Counted from the stretch's first letter, positions 24,998 to 35,011 are shown. The stretch is DNA of 55,703 bases from Avibacterium gallinarum (GCF_002921135.1 NZ_PQVJ01000060.1:1-55703); one strand, 5' to 3'. Translations and numbers: made by a program. The notes: a model not told the origin generated them from the letters alone.

Positions 24998-26011
24998 TTA
25001 TTCTCCTTTGCGCTCACGTCCAAGCAGGCTTAAGGCCACATCTTGCGCATTTCTACCGCAGAATAACACTTGGTAAATTTGTTCGGTAATCGGCATTTCT
25101 ACCCCGTGGCGCTGAGCGAGTAAATAGGCTTCTTTGGTGTTGTAGAACCCTTCCACCACTTGTCCAATTTCAGCCAAGGCTTCTTCGGCATTTTTGCCTT
25201 GCCCAAGCATTAAGCCAAAACGACGGTTGCGCGATTGGTTGTCGGTACAGGTTAGCACCAGATCTCCCAAGCCAGACATTCCCATAAAGGTGCTTGGATT
25301 TGCCCCAAGGGCTTCACCTAATCGGCTGATTTCCGCCAAGCCACGAGTAATCAAGGCAGTGCGTGCGTTGGCGCCAAAGCCCATACCATCAGACATTCCA
25401 GCCCCAATGGCGATCACATTTTTAATCGCACCACCAAGCTGAACGCCGATCATATCCTGATTAATATAAACACGGAAATGCTTGCTGCAATGAATACGCG
25501 CCTGAAACTCTTCCGCGAAAGCCTGATCGTGTGAAGCCAGCGCTATCGCCGTAGGCAATCCTGCCGCCAGCTCTTTCGCAAAGGTTGGGCCAGAAAGCAC
25601 CGCAAGGGGATATTGCGTGCCAAGTTTTTCTTCCACCACTTGTTGCAATAAACGCCCTGTATCACGCTCTAGGCCTTTGGTTGCCCACACAATACGGTGA
25701 TGGGGTTGTAAGTGCGGTCGGATTTTTTGTAAAACTTCGCCAAAAACGTGGCTTGGTACAACGATCAATAAATCTCGCGATTTTTGCACCGCACTTGCAA
25801 GATCGCTTTCAATCTCAAGCGCACTTGGGAAAGGGATATTCGGTAAAAAGGCTTGGTTGCAACGTTCTTCATTCAAGCGTTTCATATGCGCGGGATCGTG
25901 TCCCCAGAGATAAGTCGGTGAACCATTGCGAGAAAAACTGATGGCCAGCGCCGTGCCGTAAGATCCTGCGCCAATCACGGTAATGGGTGAATTTGAGATG
26001 TTGTTGTGCAT
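24998..26011 (-). CDS. gpsA: Glycerol-3-phosphate dehydrogenase [NAD(P)+]
   Basis: GpsA reduces dihydroxyacetone phosphate to sn-glycerol 3-phosphate for phospholipid synthesis. The Rossmann motif [15 protein letters not shown], the [12 protein letters not shown] block and catalytic lysine region [19 protein letters not shown] are present. The length is 337. It is followed immediately by cysE. In E. coli secB stands directly upstream; here a toxin-antitoxin pair lies between them on the other strand. Confidence 0.96.
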   Translation of the reverse strand: MHNNISNSPITVIGAGSYGTALAISFSRNGSPTYLWGHDPAHMKRLNEERCNQAFLPNIPFPSALEIESDLASAVQKSRDLLIVVPSHVFGEVLQKIRPHLQPHHRIVWATKGLERDTGRLLQQVVEEKLGTQYPLAVLSGPTFAKELAAGLPTAIALASHDQAFAEEFQARIHCSKHFRVYINQDMIGVQLGGAIKNVIAIGAGMSDGMGFGANARTALITRGLAEISRLGEALGANPSTFMGMSGLGDLVLTCTDNQSRNRRFGLMLGQGKNAEEALAEIGQVVEGFYNTKEAYLLAQRHGVEMPITEQIYQVLFCGRNAQDVALSLLGRERKGE

Positions 26012-26160
26012 TAATAATCCCCATAATTAAAATAAAGGTGAATCACACTCACTGTTAATGCCTTGAGTTTAACCTACTTGAATTAGACTGAAAATAGAAT
26101 TTTTACAGAAGTGGGTTAGTGGCTGAGTGTTACATAAAGTAGTTGGATAGATTACCTTGC

Positions 26161-26188
26161 TAAATTGTATCCTATCGAATACAATTTA
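26161..26188. promoter_or_regulatory. Palindromic operator of the HigBA-like pair
   Basis: TAAATTGTAT and ATACAATTTA are perfect 10-bp inverted arms with an 8-base spacer, about 28 bp upstream of the toxin ATG. This is a likely autoregulatory operator bound by the antitoxin. Confidence 0.65.
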
Positions 26189-26215
26189 AAAAAGTAGCAA
26201 CAAGGCTTAACTATA

Positions 26216-26545
26216 ATGAATGAAATTATTCTCACAGATGAATTTAGATTATGGCTTACCAAGCTAAAGAATCCAATCGCCAAAGCGACAATAGCAAGAC
26301 GAATTAAAAATGCGATTAAAGGAAATTTTGGCGATCATAAACCACTTGCTGGAGCAAATGGTATTTATGAAATGCGAATTGCAACAGGTGCAGGGTATCG
26401 AGTTTATTATGTACAGCAGGGCAAGGTCGTTTATGTATTGTTATGCGGTGGCGATAAATCAACACAAAAAAATGATATAGAAAGAGCTAAACAATTATTT
26501 AATGTATTACAAAGGGGGAAAAATGAAATCAACGAATATCAATGA
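26216..26545 (+). CDS. HigB/RelE-type toxin (addiction module killer protein)
   Basis: A 109-residue RelE-superfamily protein of the killer-protein type (PF05973): ILTDEFRLWLTKLKNPIAKA, then GIYEMRIATGAGYRVYYVQQ and LLCGGDKSTQKNDIERAKQL. Such toxins cleave mRNA at the ribosome. The order toxin first, antitoxin second is typical (HI1419/HI1420 type). It overlaps the antitoxin by 23 bp. The pair interrupts the usual secB-gpsA neighbourhood in opposite orientation. Confidence 0.85.
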   Translation: MNEIILTDEFRLWLTKLKNPIAKATIARRIKNAIKGNFGDHKPLAGANGIYEMRIATGAGYRVYYVQQGKVVYVLLCGGDKSTQKNDIERAKQLFNVLQRGKNEINEYQ

Positions 26546-26846
26546 ATCAGCAGTAGAAGAGCTAGGCTTGAAGCCTTTTGATGTGGCTGAATATTTGAAT
26601 GATGAAGAAACTATTCAAGCATATTTAATGGAAGTGCTAAAAGAAGGTAATCAAGACGAATTTTTAGAAGCCTTAAGCGATGTCGCAAGAGCAAGAGGAA
26701 TGACGGAGCTGGCTAAACAAACAGGTTTAGGGCGCGAAAGTCTGTATAAAACCCTATCCAAAGGCAGTAAACCGAGATTTGAAACCATACAAAAAATTCT
26801 CGCGGCGTTTAATTTGGAACTCGTGCCAACAATTAAAGTGCGGTGA
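26523..26846 (+). CDS. HI1420-type antitoxin with helix-turn-helix
   Basis: The 107-residue protein contains LKPFDVAEYLNDEETIQAYL and the HTH ARGMTELAKQTGLGRESLYK followed by GSKPRFETIQKILAAF, the pattern of the HI1420 addiction-module antidote family. I start at the ATG after AAAGGGGG, giving MKSTNINES, rather than the ATG seven codons earlier. The last codons and stop are made by a USS (AAAGTGCGGTGA). Confidence 0.85.
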   Translation: MKSTNINESAVEELGLKPFDVAEYLNDEETIQAYLMEVLKEGNQDEFLEALSDVARARGMTELAKQTGLGRESLYKTLSKGSKPRFETIQKILAAFNLELVPTIKVR

Positions 26847-26856
26847 TTTTTTCCAT

Positions 26857-26885
26857 AAAAAAGTGGGCATTTCGCCCACTTTTTT
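26857..26885. terminator. Bidirectional terminator between the antitoxin gene and secB
   Basis: AAAAAAGTGGGC and GCCCACTTTTTT form a 12-bp perfect stem with a 5-base loop, effective in both directions. Confidence 0.85.
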
Positions 26886-26887
26886 GA

Positions 26888-27394
26888 TTAATTCACGGTT
26901 TCTGGTTGCTCGCTTTGTGCTTGCTCTGCTTGTTGGCGCTCTAGATATTCCATAAAGAGTGCATCAAAGTTTACTGGAGAAAGATTTAATGGCGGGAACG
27001 TGCCGCGGTTTACAAGGCTGGCAATTAATTCACGCGCATAAGGGAAAAGCATATTTGGGCATTGTGAGGTTAAGCAATGGGCAAGTTGAACCCCTTCAAA
27101 ACCACTCACGGTAAACACGCCTGCTTGTTTTACTTCACAAATAAATGCTACATCACCACTTTCTTCAAGGGTGGTTTCGGTGGAAATGTTTAAACATACT
27201 TCATAAAGATCTTCACCTAATTCAACCACTTCAGTGTTTAAATCGAAAGAAAGTTGTGGTTTCCACTCTTGTTGGAAAATATGTGGAAGATTTGGTGCTT
27301 CAAAAGACACATCTTTAATATAGATGCGTTGAATTTGTAATACGGCTTCTGTTGCTTGTGCTTCCGTTGCAACTTCTTGATTTTGCTCAGTCAT
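26888..27394 (-). CDS. secB: Protein-export chaperone SecB
   Basis: SecB holds preproteins unfolded and delivers them to SecA. The 168 residues include [40 protein letters not shown] and [20 protein letters not shown], all hallmark blocks, and an acidic Gln-rich tail. It follows the rhodanese gene by 18 bp. The E. coli cluster has grxC between the two; it is absent here. Confidence 0.96.
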   Translation of the reverse strand: MTEQNQEVATEAQATEAVLQIQRIYIKDVSFEAPNLPHIFQQEWKPQLSFDLNTEVVELGEDLYEVCLNISTETTLEESGDVAFICEVKQAGVFTVSGFEGVQLAHCLTSQCPNMLFPYARELIASLVNRGTFPPLNLSPVNFDALFMEYLERQQAEQAQSEQPETVN

Positions 27395-27412
27395 TTTCTA
27401 TTCCTCTGTGAG

Positions 27413-27859
27413 TTATTTATCTTTTTTCACTAATGGCAAATTCGCTGAACGCCAACCTGCAATCCCTTCTTTTAATGCGTACACTTGACTAAATCCTTGT
27501 TGAGCCAAAAGCTCTGCGGACGCGCCAGCTGCCATTCCTGTGGCACAAACCACCACAACAGGCTTGTCTTTATGCTGTTCAATTTTACCAATATTTTGAT
27601 TTTTAATTTCGCTTGGTAGTAAATGAATGCTGTGAATAATATGCCCACGTTCAAATTCATCAAGGGTGCGCACATCGATCACGGTGCCATCTTTATTATT
27701 CATTAAACTAACCAATTCCGCATTCTCAATGGTTTTCACTTTGGTGGTGAATGCTTTGAAATAGGTATAAATAACGAGAAAAAATACGGCTATCCAAGAA
27801 ATAACCATTAATGTGTGATTTTTGGCAAAAGCGGTTGCCATCGGTAGAAATTCTTGCAT
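27413..27859 (-). CDS. yibN: Membrane-anchored rhodanese-like protein (YibN-like)
   Basis: A 148-residue protein with one N-terminal membrane segment (LMVISWIAVFFLVIYTYFKA) and a single rhodanese domain: GTVIDVRTLDEFERGHI and the active-site loop VVVCATGMAAGAS with its cysteine. The rhodanese domain probably faces the cytoplasm. It precedes secB as yibN does in E. coli. The physiological sulfur acceptor is not known. Confidence 0.88.
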   Translation of the reverse strand: MQEFLPMATAFAKNHTLMVISWIAVFFLVIYTYFKAFTTKVKTIENAELVSLMNNKDGTVIDVRTLDEFERGHIIHSIHLLPSEIKNQNIGKIEQHKDKPVVVVCATGMAAGASAELLAQQGFSQVYALKEGIAGWRSANLPLVKKDK

Positions 27860-28136
27860 TTTACTCTCTATGTTTTAGTTCAAAATAAAGGCTTAAGTAT
27901 AACCGCACTTTATTGATCTTTCAAAGGAAGTCTGTGAAATTCCTGTGTCGTTATTCAATAATTTATTCTAAATCAAGAGATAAACAAAAATAGTTAGCGG
28001 AAATATAGCGATAATGACGCTTTATTGCTATATTAGCGCCCGATTATAGGGATATCCCCTTTATGTGGACATTTTCTTTTGGCTATTTTCAAAAAGAAAA
28101 TCATTTTATCTTTTATCGTTTACAAGAGGTCTTACT

Positions 28137-29450
28137 ATGTTTTTTCTCCAATTTGCCATCGTTTTGGTGTGCATTTTGATTGGTGCACGCATTGGCGGTA
28201 TCGGCTTGGGAGTAATGGGCGGCGCAGGGCTGGCTATTCTCTCTTTTGGCTTTGGTTTACAACCAGCGGGTTTACCAATCAACGTAATGTTAATGATTAT
28301 GGCGGTGGTTTCCGCCGCGGCGGCAATGCAAGCAGCAGGCGGTTTAGATTATATGATCAAAATTGCCACCAACATTTTGCGTAAACACCCGAAATACATC
28401 ACCTTTATTGCGCCAGCGGTAACTTGGACATTCACCGTATTAGCAGGAACAGGCCACGTTGCCTACTCTGTATTGCCTGTGATTGCTGAAGTAAGCCGCC
28501 ACAACGGCGTGCGTCCTGAGCGTCCACTTTCAATGGCGGTAATTGCATCACAATTTGCTATCGTTGCTAGCCCAATCGCTGCGGCTGTGGTGGCGGTAGT
28601 GGCCTATCTTGAACCACAAGGCATTCACCTTGGTGATGTATTAATGGTTACAATGCCATCAACCATTTTAGGTTTAGCGGTGGCTTGTATTTTCGTCAAT
28701 AAAATGGGTAAAGAATTAAAAGATGACCCGAATTATCAACGTTTATTACAAGATCCTGAGTATGTAAAAGAAAACCACACTGACGTAAACCCAGACAACA
28801 TTCAATTAAAACCAACAGCAAAATTGTCTGTGGGATTATTCCTATTTGGTGCATTGCTTGTGGTATTGATGGGAGCATTCCCAAGCCTACGTCCAGCTTT
28901 TGACGGCAAAGCAATGGGAATGGCACACACTATCGAAATCGTAATGCTTACCGTGGGTGCGTTAATCATCTTAACTTGTAAACCAAACGGCAACGCTATT
29001 ACACAGGGTTCCGTATTCCACGCGGGTATGCGTGCGGTTATCGCCATTTTCGGTATTGCGTGGTTAGGTGATACCTTAATGCAAGCCCATATGACTGAAG
29101 TAAAAGAAAGCGTGAAAGTGTTAGTCGAAACCGCGCCTTGGACATTCGCCCTTGCGTTATTCGTGCTTTCTGTATTAGTAAACAGCCAAGGTGCAACGGT
29201 GGCAACCTTATTCCCAGTGGGTATCGCATTAGGCATTCCAGCACCTGTATTAGTTGGGGTATTTGTGGCAGTAAATGGTTACTTCTTCATTCCAAACTAC
29301 GGCCCAATCATTGCGTCCATTGACTTTGATACCACTGGTACAACACGCATTGGTAAATTTATCTTTAACCACAGCTTTATGTTGCCGGGCTTATTAAGTA
29401 TGGCATTCAGCCTTGCTTTCGGCTTATTATTCGCCAATATTCTGCTGTAA
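28137..29450 (+). CDS. dcuB: Anaerobic C4-dicarboxylate transporter (Dcu family)
   Basis: A 437-residue inner-membrane carrier that exchanges fumarate, malate, aspartate or succinate during anaerobic growth. Hallmarks are [75 protein letters not shown] and [19 protein letters not shown] start at the ATG after AAGAGGT, which gives a family-like N-terminus; the open frame extends 24 codons further without support. The sequence shares features with both DcuA and DcuB, so the letter is uncertain. Confidence 0.9.
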   Translation: MFFLQFAIVLVCILIGARIGGIGLGVMGGAGLAILSFGFGLQPAGLPINVMLMIMAVVSAAAAMQAAGGLDYMIKIATNILRKHPKYITFIAPAVTWTFTVLAGTGHVAYSVLPVIAEVSRHNGVRPERPLSMAVIASQFAIVASPIAAAVVAVVAYLEPQGIHLGDVLMVTMPSTILGLAVACIFVNKMGKELKDDPNYQRLLQDPEYVKENHTDVNPDNIQLKPTAKLSVGLFLFGALLVVLMGAFPSLRPAFDGKAMGMAHTIEIVMLTVGALIILTCKPNGNAITQGSVFHAGMRAVIAIFGIAWLGDTLMQAHMTEVKESVKVLVETAPWTFALALFVLSVLVNSQGATVATLFPVGIALGIPAPVLVGVFVAVNGYFFIPNYGPIIASIDFDTTGTTRIGKFIFNHSFMLPGLLSMAFSLAFGLLFANILL

Positions 29451-29472
29451 TTTTTACCGCACTTTATTTCTC

Positions 29473-29495
29473 AACTGGGGGCATTGCTCCCAGTT
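29473..29495 (+). terminator. Terminator after the Dcu gene
   Basis: AACTGGG and CCCAGTT enclose GGCATTGCT and are followed by seven T residues, 22 bp after the stop. Confidence 0.85.
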
Positions 29496-29579
29496 TTTTT
29501 ATGCCCATATTTTATTATGGCATTCCTAACCAAACTTCCGCATAATATTGCCACTTGATATAACAAAAGGAAAATCACA

Positions 29580-30248
29580 ATGACCATTTCAAAACAACAG
29601 ATTCTTGATGCTTACCATTTCCGCCACGCGTGCAAACAATATGATCCAAGCAAGAAAATCAGCGATGAGGATTTTCGTTTTATCCTTGAAACCGCTCGTC
29701 TTTCGCCGAGTTCATTCGGTTTTGAGCCGTGGAAATTCTTAGTCATTGAAAATCAGCATATTAAAGAACTAATCCGCGATAACGCTTGGGGTGCGAAAGA
29801 TAAGATTATGGATTGTAGCCATTTTGTGGTGATTTTGGTGCGCCAACCGCAAACCCTTTTAGCCGATGGCGAATACGTTCCACATATTATGCGTGATGTG
29901 CATCATATCCCTGAAGACGCGCTCAAACTGCGTCAAGGCTTCTACCATAACTTTACCGAAAAAGATTTTGCCCTAACCGAAAATCCCGTAGCATTTTACA
30001 ACTGGGCGTGCCGTCAAAGTTATATCGCGCTCGGCAATATGCTCACCAGTGCCGCAATGATCGGCATTGACAGCACCCCGATTGAAGGCTTCCCACTAGA
30101 AAAAATGAATGATTTATTAGTGGCAGAAGGCTTATACAAAGCTGATGAATACAAACTCAGCGTAATGGCGGCCTTTGGTTATCGCCTAAACGAACCAAGA
30201 GAAAAAACACGCCAAGCCTTTGATGAGGTGGTGGAGTGGGCGAAATAA
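29580..30248 (+). CDS. NAD(P)H-dependent nitroreductase (NfsB-like)
   Basis: A 222-residue FMN flavoenzyme of the nitroreductase family: YHFRHACKQYDPSKKISDED (FMN phosphate contact), ETARLSPSSFGFEPWKFLVI, and SYIALGNMLTSAAMIGIDST with GFPLEKMNDLL. Such enzymes reduce nitroaromatics or quinones; the natural substrate is unclear. AAAGGAA precedes the ATG. A USS pair follows (30265-30301). Confidence 0.9.
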   Translation: MTISKQQILDAYHFRHACKQYDPSKKISDEDFRFILETARLSPSSFGFEPWKFLVIENQHIKELIRDNAWGAKDKIMDCSHFVVILVRQPQTLLADGEYVPHIMRDVHHIPEDALKLRQGFYHNFTEKDFALTENPVAFYNWACRQSYIALGNMLTSAAMIGIDSTPIEGFPLEKMNDLLVAEGLYKADEYKLSVMAAFGYRLNEPREKTRQAFDEVVEWAK

Positions 30249-30264
30249 AAATCCCCAAAAATCG

Positions 30265-30301
30265 CACCGCACTTTCATTCTCGCAAAGACAAAGTGCGGT
30301 G
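30265..30301. terminator. Inverted USS pair after the nitroreductase gene
   Basis: CACCGCACTTT and AAAGTGCGGTG form an 11-bp stem with a 15-base loop, 17 bp after the stop. It probably terminates the nitroreductase transcript, and it lies in the upstream region of the next gene. Confidence 0.55.
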
Positions 30302-30344
30302 TAAATTTCTCAACGTTTCTTTTCTAAAAAATCTCGGAACAATT

Positions 30345-30806
30345 ATGCTAATTTCTTTTATTTTGATTGCCCTATGTGCCGGTGTCGCCCTTGCCACGCA
30401 AGCCGCCATTAATAGCCAATTGGCTGGTTCATTAATGGGGCAACCTGTTGTCGCCGCGTTAATTTCCTTCGCCACAGGCACATTACTGCTCTTTTTCATT
30501 TGCTGGTGGAAGGCTGATCTTTTCACCGCCTTGCAACAAGTGCCAAAACAACCCTTGTGGAAACTTCTCGGCGGTCCACTGGGCGCGCTTGTGGTTTTCA
30601 CCACCATTTTTCTTGCGCCGAAAATGGGCGTAACCAATATGCTCTTTTTCATTATTGTCGGCCAACTCATCGCCGCCGCCATCATCGATCATTTCGGCTT
30701 AATCGGAATGACCGCCCGCCCAATCCAAATCTGGCAACTCATCGGCTTTGTGTTTATGGGAGTAGGCCTCGTGCTGTTTTTCTTTGGGAAAAGGTTGTTT
30801 GGATAG
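30345..30806 (+). CDS. DMT-superfamily YdcZ/DUF606 permease
   Basis: A 153-residue membrane protein with five hydrophobic segments. The family signature is the N-terminal LCAGVALATQAAINSQLAGS followed by LGGPLGALVVFTTIFLAPKM. The ATG giving MLISFILIAL is chosen because the preceding 17 codons derive partly from USS sequence. Substrates of the family are unknown. A comparable DUF606 gene is common in Pasteurellaceae. Confidence 0.85.
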   Translation: MLISFILIALCAGVALATQAAINSQLAGSLMGQPVVAALISFATGTLLLFFICWWKADLFTALQQVPKQPLWKLLGGPLGALVVFTTIFLAPKMGVTNMLFFIIVGQLIAAAIIDHFGLIGMTARPIQIWQLIGFVFMGVGLVLFFFGKRLFG

Positions 30807-31266
30807 TTTTTTTTTCAAATCTACCCTATTTTTTAATCTCCGTTGTTTTTCAAATCTCCCTAGCCCCTCTTCACTAAAGAGGGGTATCAGATCAACGCAT
30901 ATTCAACATCTCAGACAAATAACAAAGCCAAAAATCCCTGAAAAAAACACCGCACTTTTCTGCTTCATCAAATTTTCTCATCACAACAAAATGTAGTAGC
31001 GGACCTATGTGTCCGCCTGAAAGATATATCCACAACAATAAAACGTAGAATGGGCTTTAGCCCATTAAAGGGAAATGCGTTGAACGGTGGGCTAAAAGCC
31101 GCACCCTACCTATGCACATAACAATGTAAACAATATCGTTAAGAAATTTGTGAATGATGCCCCAAGAAATCCCCCTCCTTAGCAAAGAGGGGTTAGGGGA
31201 GAATTGAAAAACAACGGAGATTTGAAAGATAGCAAATATTTGAAAATCTAGGGAGATTTAGCCACC
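30807..31266. other. Intergenic repeat-rich region between ydcZ-like gene and pssA
   Basis: About 460 bp with no gene. It contains the 50-bp inverted repeats described separately (30835-30884 and 31172-31222), two GGGCTTTAGCCC / GGGCTAAAAGCC type elements (about 31050-31110), and a GCGGAC...GTCCGC dyad (31010-31028). The composition is of small intergenic repeat elements rather than regulation. Confidence 0.55.
30835..31222. repeat. Imperfect ~50-bp inverted repeats enclosing 290 bp (MITE-like)
   Basis: 30835-30884 and the reverse complement of 31172-31222 share AATCTCCGTTGTTTTTCAA and then a CCCCTCTT...AAGAGGGG-type hairpin, with a handful of mismatches. The enclosed 290 bp hold no open frame of note. 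This could be a miniature mobile element or two copies of one intergenic repeat in opposite orientation. I see no target-site duplication with confidence. Confidence 0.5.
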
Positions 31267-32628
31267 TTACAAAATCATCTTCACCAATTTATCCGCTTTG
31301 ATACGGGCGAATTTTTTTAGTAGTTTTTGCACGGGGGCGGGGTATTGCGAGAGTTCGTCCAGTTCCGTGTAGTGTTTTAGTTGGGTGGTGTGTTGGCGGA
31401 TGCAAGCTAGCTCTTGTTGCACTTGCGCTTGCAGCTGTTGGGCTGGGTCTTGAATGAGCAAGCCATTTTCTGCGTCTAAACGCCAAGCGCGTGGATTTAG
31501 GTTGTTGCCAGTTAATAAAATATGGCTATCGTCCACCCAGACGCCTTTTAGGTGATAGCTATTATCGCCGTCTTTCCAAGTGCGAATAACAAGCTGGCCT
31601 TGGTTAATTTGCTGTTCAAATTTTTGGCTGAAACGGCGTAGATTGCTTTCATATAAATAAGGCAGCGCGCCCGCCATTTTGAACGGCTGCGAAGGAGGAA
31701 TGTAAAAATCGTTGGCGGTTTTGTCGCCCACGATAATTTCAATGTGCTTGCCTTTTTGTAGTAAACGGCGGATTTTTTGTTGTAATGGACGTGGAAAATT
31801 AAAATATGGCGTGCAGATCACCAATTTTTCTTGCACGATTTGGAAAAGATCTTCAATCGTACGGTTAAGCAGGTTTGCACCACCGCCTAAGCCAAAAAGT
31901 GGGGTGATTTTTAAGCCAGAATTTTCTTCGTTGGCAAACTTATATTGCCCATCGCTTGCCAAACCTTTACGGAAAGCACGAATATGCTGGCGAATTTCTT
32001 TGGTTTTTGGGCGTTCGGAATTATCCAATGGTAGCACCGCTTGATTACTCAGGAGATACTGTTGCAGGAAATTCACCATTGAATCCGCAAGGGCGGAATG
32101 GGTGATTTTATGATAACGGTCGTAGCGGTATTTTTCATTTTGCTGCAAATACACATTATTAATGCTCGCCCCGCTATATAACAAGGTATCATCAAAAATA
32201 AAGCCTTTAATATGCAACACGCCAAACACTTCGCGCGTGTTCACTGGCACGCCGAAAAACAAATGGGCGTGCTCACCATATTGATGAATGGCTCGTTGCT
32301 CGCAGTACCAATCTGCGTTGGTGGCAGATTTTTCTGCGCCAAGCAAATTACGCTGCGCGCGATGCCAATCGACAAAAATTTTCACCTCAAGCTCGGGATT
32401 ACGGCTTTTGGCGGCAAACACTTCATTTAAAATTTCTTGCCCCGCGTCATCATTTTGCCAATAAAGTGCGGTGATATAAATGCGCGTTTTTGCTTCACGA
32501 ATAAGCTGGATAATTTGTTGCTTAAATTCCGCAGGGTGATGAAGAAAATCAATTTGCGAGGATTGTAGCGCCAAACTCGGCAAAGCTTGCAAATTTTCTT
32601 CTGCCCTTTTCGTTTTATTTATCAACAT
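31267..32628 (-). CDS. pssA: CDP-diacylglycerol--serine O-phosphatidyltransferase
   Basis: PssA makes phosphatidylserine, precursor of phosphatidylethanolamine, at the membrane surface. It is the phospholipase-D-type enzyme: two HKD motifs are visible as LHIKGFIFDDTLLYSG and YHLKGVWVDDSHILLTGNN. The length of 453 residues matches E. coli PssA (451). It is divergent from the SpoU methyltransferase gene; a pssA-yfiF neighbourhood is also found in enterics. Confidence 0.95.
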   Translation of the reverse strand: MLINKTKRAEENLQALPSLALQSSQIDFLHHPAEFKQQIIQLIREAKTRIYITALYWQNDDAGQEILNEVFAAKSRNPELEVKIFVDWHRAQRNLLGAEKSATNADWYCEQRAIHQYGEHAHLFFGVPVNTREVFGVLHIKGFIFDDTLLYSGASINNVYLQQNEKYRYDRYHKITHSALADSMVNFLQQYLLSNQAVLPLDNSERPKTKEIRQHIRAFRKGLASDGQYKFANEENSGLKITPLFGLGGGANLLNRTIEDLFQIVQEKLVICTPYFNFPRPLQQKIRRLLQKGKHIEIIVGDKTANDFYIPPSQPFKMAGALPYLYESNLRRFSQKFEQQINQGQLVIRTWKDGDNSYHLKGVWVDDSHILLTGNNLNPRAWRLDAENGLLIQDPAQQLQAQVQQELACIRQHTTQLKHYTELDELSQYPAPVQKLLKKFARIKADKLVKMIL

Positions 32629-32801
32629 AATTTTTTACTCTAATTTTGATAATCCATTTTTTTAGCCTTGTAGTTTACAATATTTACTTCTTGGCTTGGT
32701 AGAAAAAAGATATTTTTTCGCTATAATGCATTCAATTTCTCACAAAGTGCGGTGAAAATTCGCCCACTTTTCCCATTTTTATCACAATTTGGCAACATAA
32801 A

Positions 32802-33848
32802 ATGAACGCAAAAAAACCGACTTTCCAGCAAGCAGATTCCAGCAAACGCTTCAATGAACGCTATTCTGGCGAAAAACAAGATAAAAAAGCACCGCACTTT
32901 TCCCCTCATTCTTCCCGTGGCAAAAAGGACGACAAACGCACTTTCTCGCGTGAAAGAACACCGACAAAATCCGCAGAAAAAGTGCAACAACGCACAGAAT
33001 TGACGATGGGAAATGCGCGTGGTACAGCCAATGTGAAAGTGGTGATAAAAAGCACGGGCGTGAAAGAAAAGCAGAAAAAAACCGGCCCACTTTCTCCACG
33101 CGCACCAGAAAAGATTAAGAAAAATCGTGCAGAAGAAATGAAAGTGTATGGCGAAAATACATGCCTTGCCTTATTTGCTGAGCGTCCTGAAAGCATTGTT
33201 CGTGTGTGGACAACCGTGGAAATGGCGCACCGTGTGGGCGAGTTATTTAGCTATTTGGCGGCGAATAAAAAAGTCTATCACGTTGTCGATAGCAAAGAGC
33301 TTACGCTGGTGAGCGGCACGGAACACCACAACGGCATCTGTATGTTGGTGAAAAAGCCACGTCATTTTACATTGAGCGGTTATTTGGATATTCCACGTGA
33401 AAAAGATGCGTTGATCTTACTCGATAATGTGCATAATGCACATAATATTGGTGGGATCGTGCGAACTTGTGCGGTCTATGGCGTGAAAGGTTTAGTGTTA
33501 AGCGAAGCAGATTTGTTAAATTCTGCCGCAGCAATGCGTGTGGCAGAAGGTGGTGCAGAATATGTGCATACTTTGTTTGTCGATAGCAGTGAACAAGCGT
33601 TAGAAAAATTGCGTGAAAAAGGCTATCAAATCGTGCATTTAAGCCAAAGCAAGCAAGCGAAACCTTTCGCTCAGCTGAAATTGAGCGATAAAGTGGTCTT
33701 TGTTTTAAGCGAAAGTGCGGGTGAAAATTTGGCAAAAAATCACGATGAAGTAGTGAATTTATCCCTTGCCAATCCGCTGAAAGCGGGCTTGAATGTTGCG
33801 GTGGCAGCGGGCGTGTTATTGGCGAAATGGACGGAGAAAACCCTTTAA
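32802..33848 (+). CDS. yfiF: SpoU/TrmH-family RNA methyltransferase (YfiF-like)
   Basis: A 348-residue protein with a basic, low-complexity N-terminal 100 residues, a substrate-binding domain (about 110-190) and a SPOUT methyltransferase domain: LLDNVHNAHNIGGIVRTCAV, VFVLSESAGENL and NLSLANPLKAGLNVAVAAGV. The arginine after NIGG is the conserved catalytic residue. The target RNA of YfiF-type enzymes is not known to me. A USS lies just upstream. Confidence 0.88.
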   Translation: MNAKKPTFQQADSSKRFNERYSGEKQDKKAPHFSPHSSRGKKDDKRTFSRERTPTKSAEKVQQRTELTMGNARGTANVKVVIKSTGVKEKQKKTGPLSPRAPEKIKKNRAEEMKVYGENTCLALFAERPESIVRVWTTVEMAHRVGELFSYLAANKKVYHVVDSKELTLVSGTEHHNGICMLVKKPRHFTLSGYLDIPREKDALILLDNVHNAHNIGGIVRTCAVYGVKGLVLSEADLLNSAAAMRVAEGGAEYVHTLFVDSSEQALEKLREKGYQIVHLSQSKQAKPFAQLKLSDKVVFVLSESAGENLAKNHDEVVNLSLANPLKAGLNVAVAAGVLLAKWTEKTL

Positions 33849-33852
33849 ATCG

Positions 33853-34167
<315 letters not shown>

Positions 34168-34185
34168 TTAAATAGGCAAAACAAA

Positions 34186-34926
34186 ATGAGCAAGAAAAAC
34201 AATAAAGAACTTTCTTTTTTAGGCACATTAATCATTGCAGGCATTGCATTGATTTGGAATTATTTTCAGCCTAGCGAAAAAACACACCAGCCTGAACCTA
34301 CGGCGCAATCTCAGCAGAATCAAGCAAAGACAGCAACGCAACAAAATACACAAGCACCGCTTGGCGAGAATTATGATTACATTATGCGCGATGACGCCAT
34401 TGGGCAAAATAAAAGCGCACCCGTGGATTATTATATGCTGGCGTTGTCTTGGTCGCCGGGATTTTGCCAAGCGCAAAAAGAGCGTTACAACGGCAACTTG
34501 CCGCAATCTTTAATGAGCCAATGTGGCACACAGCAGTATGGCTGGGTAATCCACGGCTTATGGCCACAAAATGCTAATGCGCGTTCGGTTAGCGATCATC
34601 CACGTTTTTGTCAGGGTGATTTGCCAATGGTCGATCCTGCGGTGATTAAGCCTTATCTTGCAGATAGCCCGAGTGCGAATTTATTGCAAGGGGAATGGGA
34701 AAAGCACGGCGCTTGCGCTTTCAAGAATGCCAATGCTTATTTTGAAAAACAGCAAAATTTATACCGCACTTTGAATTTACCTGATCGCAATTTACCGCGT
34801 AAAGAATTGTTTGCTTGGTTAAAAAAACATAACCCGCAGCTGAAAGGGGCGTATTTGGGCGCAAGCCATAATGAATTATTTATTTGCTATGATTTGCAGT
34901 GGCAAGTGATGGATTGTCCGCGCTAG
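34186..34926 (+). CDS. rna: Ribonuclease T2 family protein (RNase I-like)
   Basis: A 246-residue secreted or anchored RNase. An N-terminal hydrophobic segment (FLGTLIIAGIALIWNYF) is followed by a Gln/Thr-rich linker and the RNase T2 domain. Both catalytic motifs are present, WVIHGLWPQ and GEWEKHGACAF, each with its histidine, as are cysteines expected to form disulfides. It would degrade RNA in the periplasm. It is divergent from yfhL. Confidence 0.9.
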   Translation: MSKKNNKELSFLGTLIIAGIALIWNYFQPSEKTHQPEPTAQSQQNQAKTATQQNTQAPLGENYDYIMRDDAIGQNKSAPVDYYMLALSWSPGFCQAQKERYNGNLPQSLMSQCGTQQYGWVIHGLWPQNANARSVSDHPRFCQGDLPMVDPAVIKPYLADSPSANLLQGEWEKHGACAFKNANAYFEKQQNLYRTLNLPDRNLPRKELFAWLKKHNPQLKGAYLGASHNELFICYDLQWQVMDCPR

Positions 34927-35011
34927 AGGAATTTGACTCGATTTGAAGTATTGAAAGATCTATTATTTCTGAGAATTAAAAAAATCCAGCGGATAATTTG
35001 ATCTAAAGCAG

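Noticed and set aside
27901-27975. FNR or CRP site upstream of the Dcu gene
   Set aside because: TTGATCTTTCAAA and TGTGAAATTCCTGTGT are only partial matches to either consensus; expected from biology but not supported by sequence.
31010-31110. Small RNA or riboswitch between the ydcZ-like gene and pssA
   Set aside because: The dyads here look like generic intergenic repeats, with no promoter-terminator arrangement around them.
30835-31222. Insertion sequence
   Set aside because: There is no transposase frame between the inverted repeats, so at most a non-autonomous element is possible.
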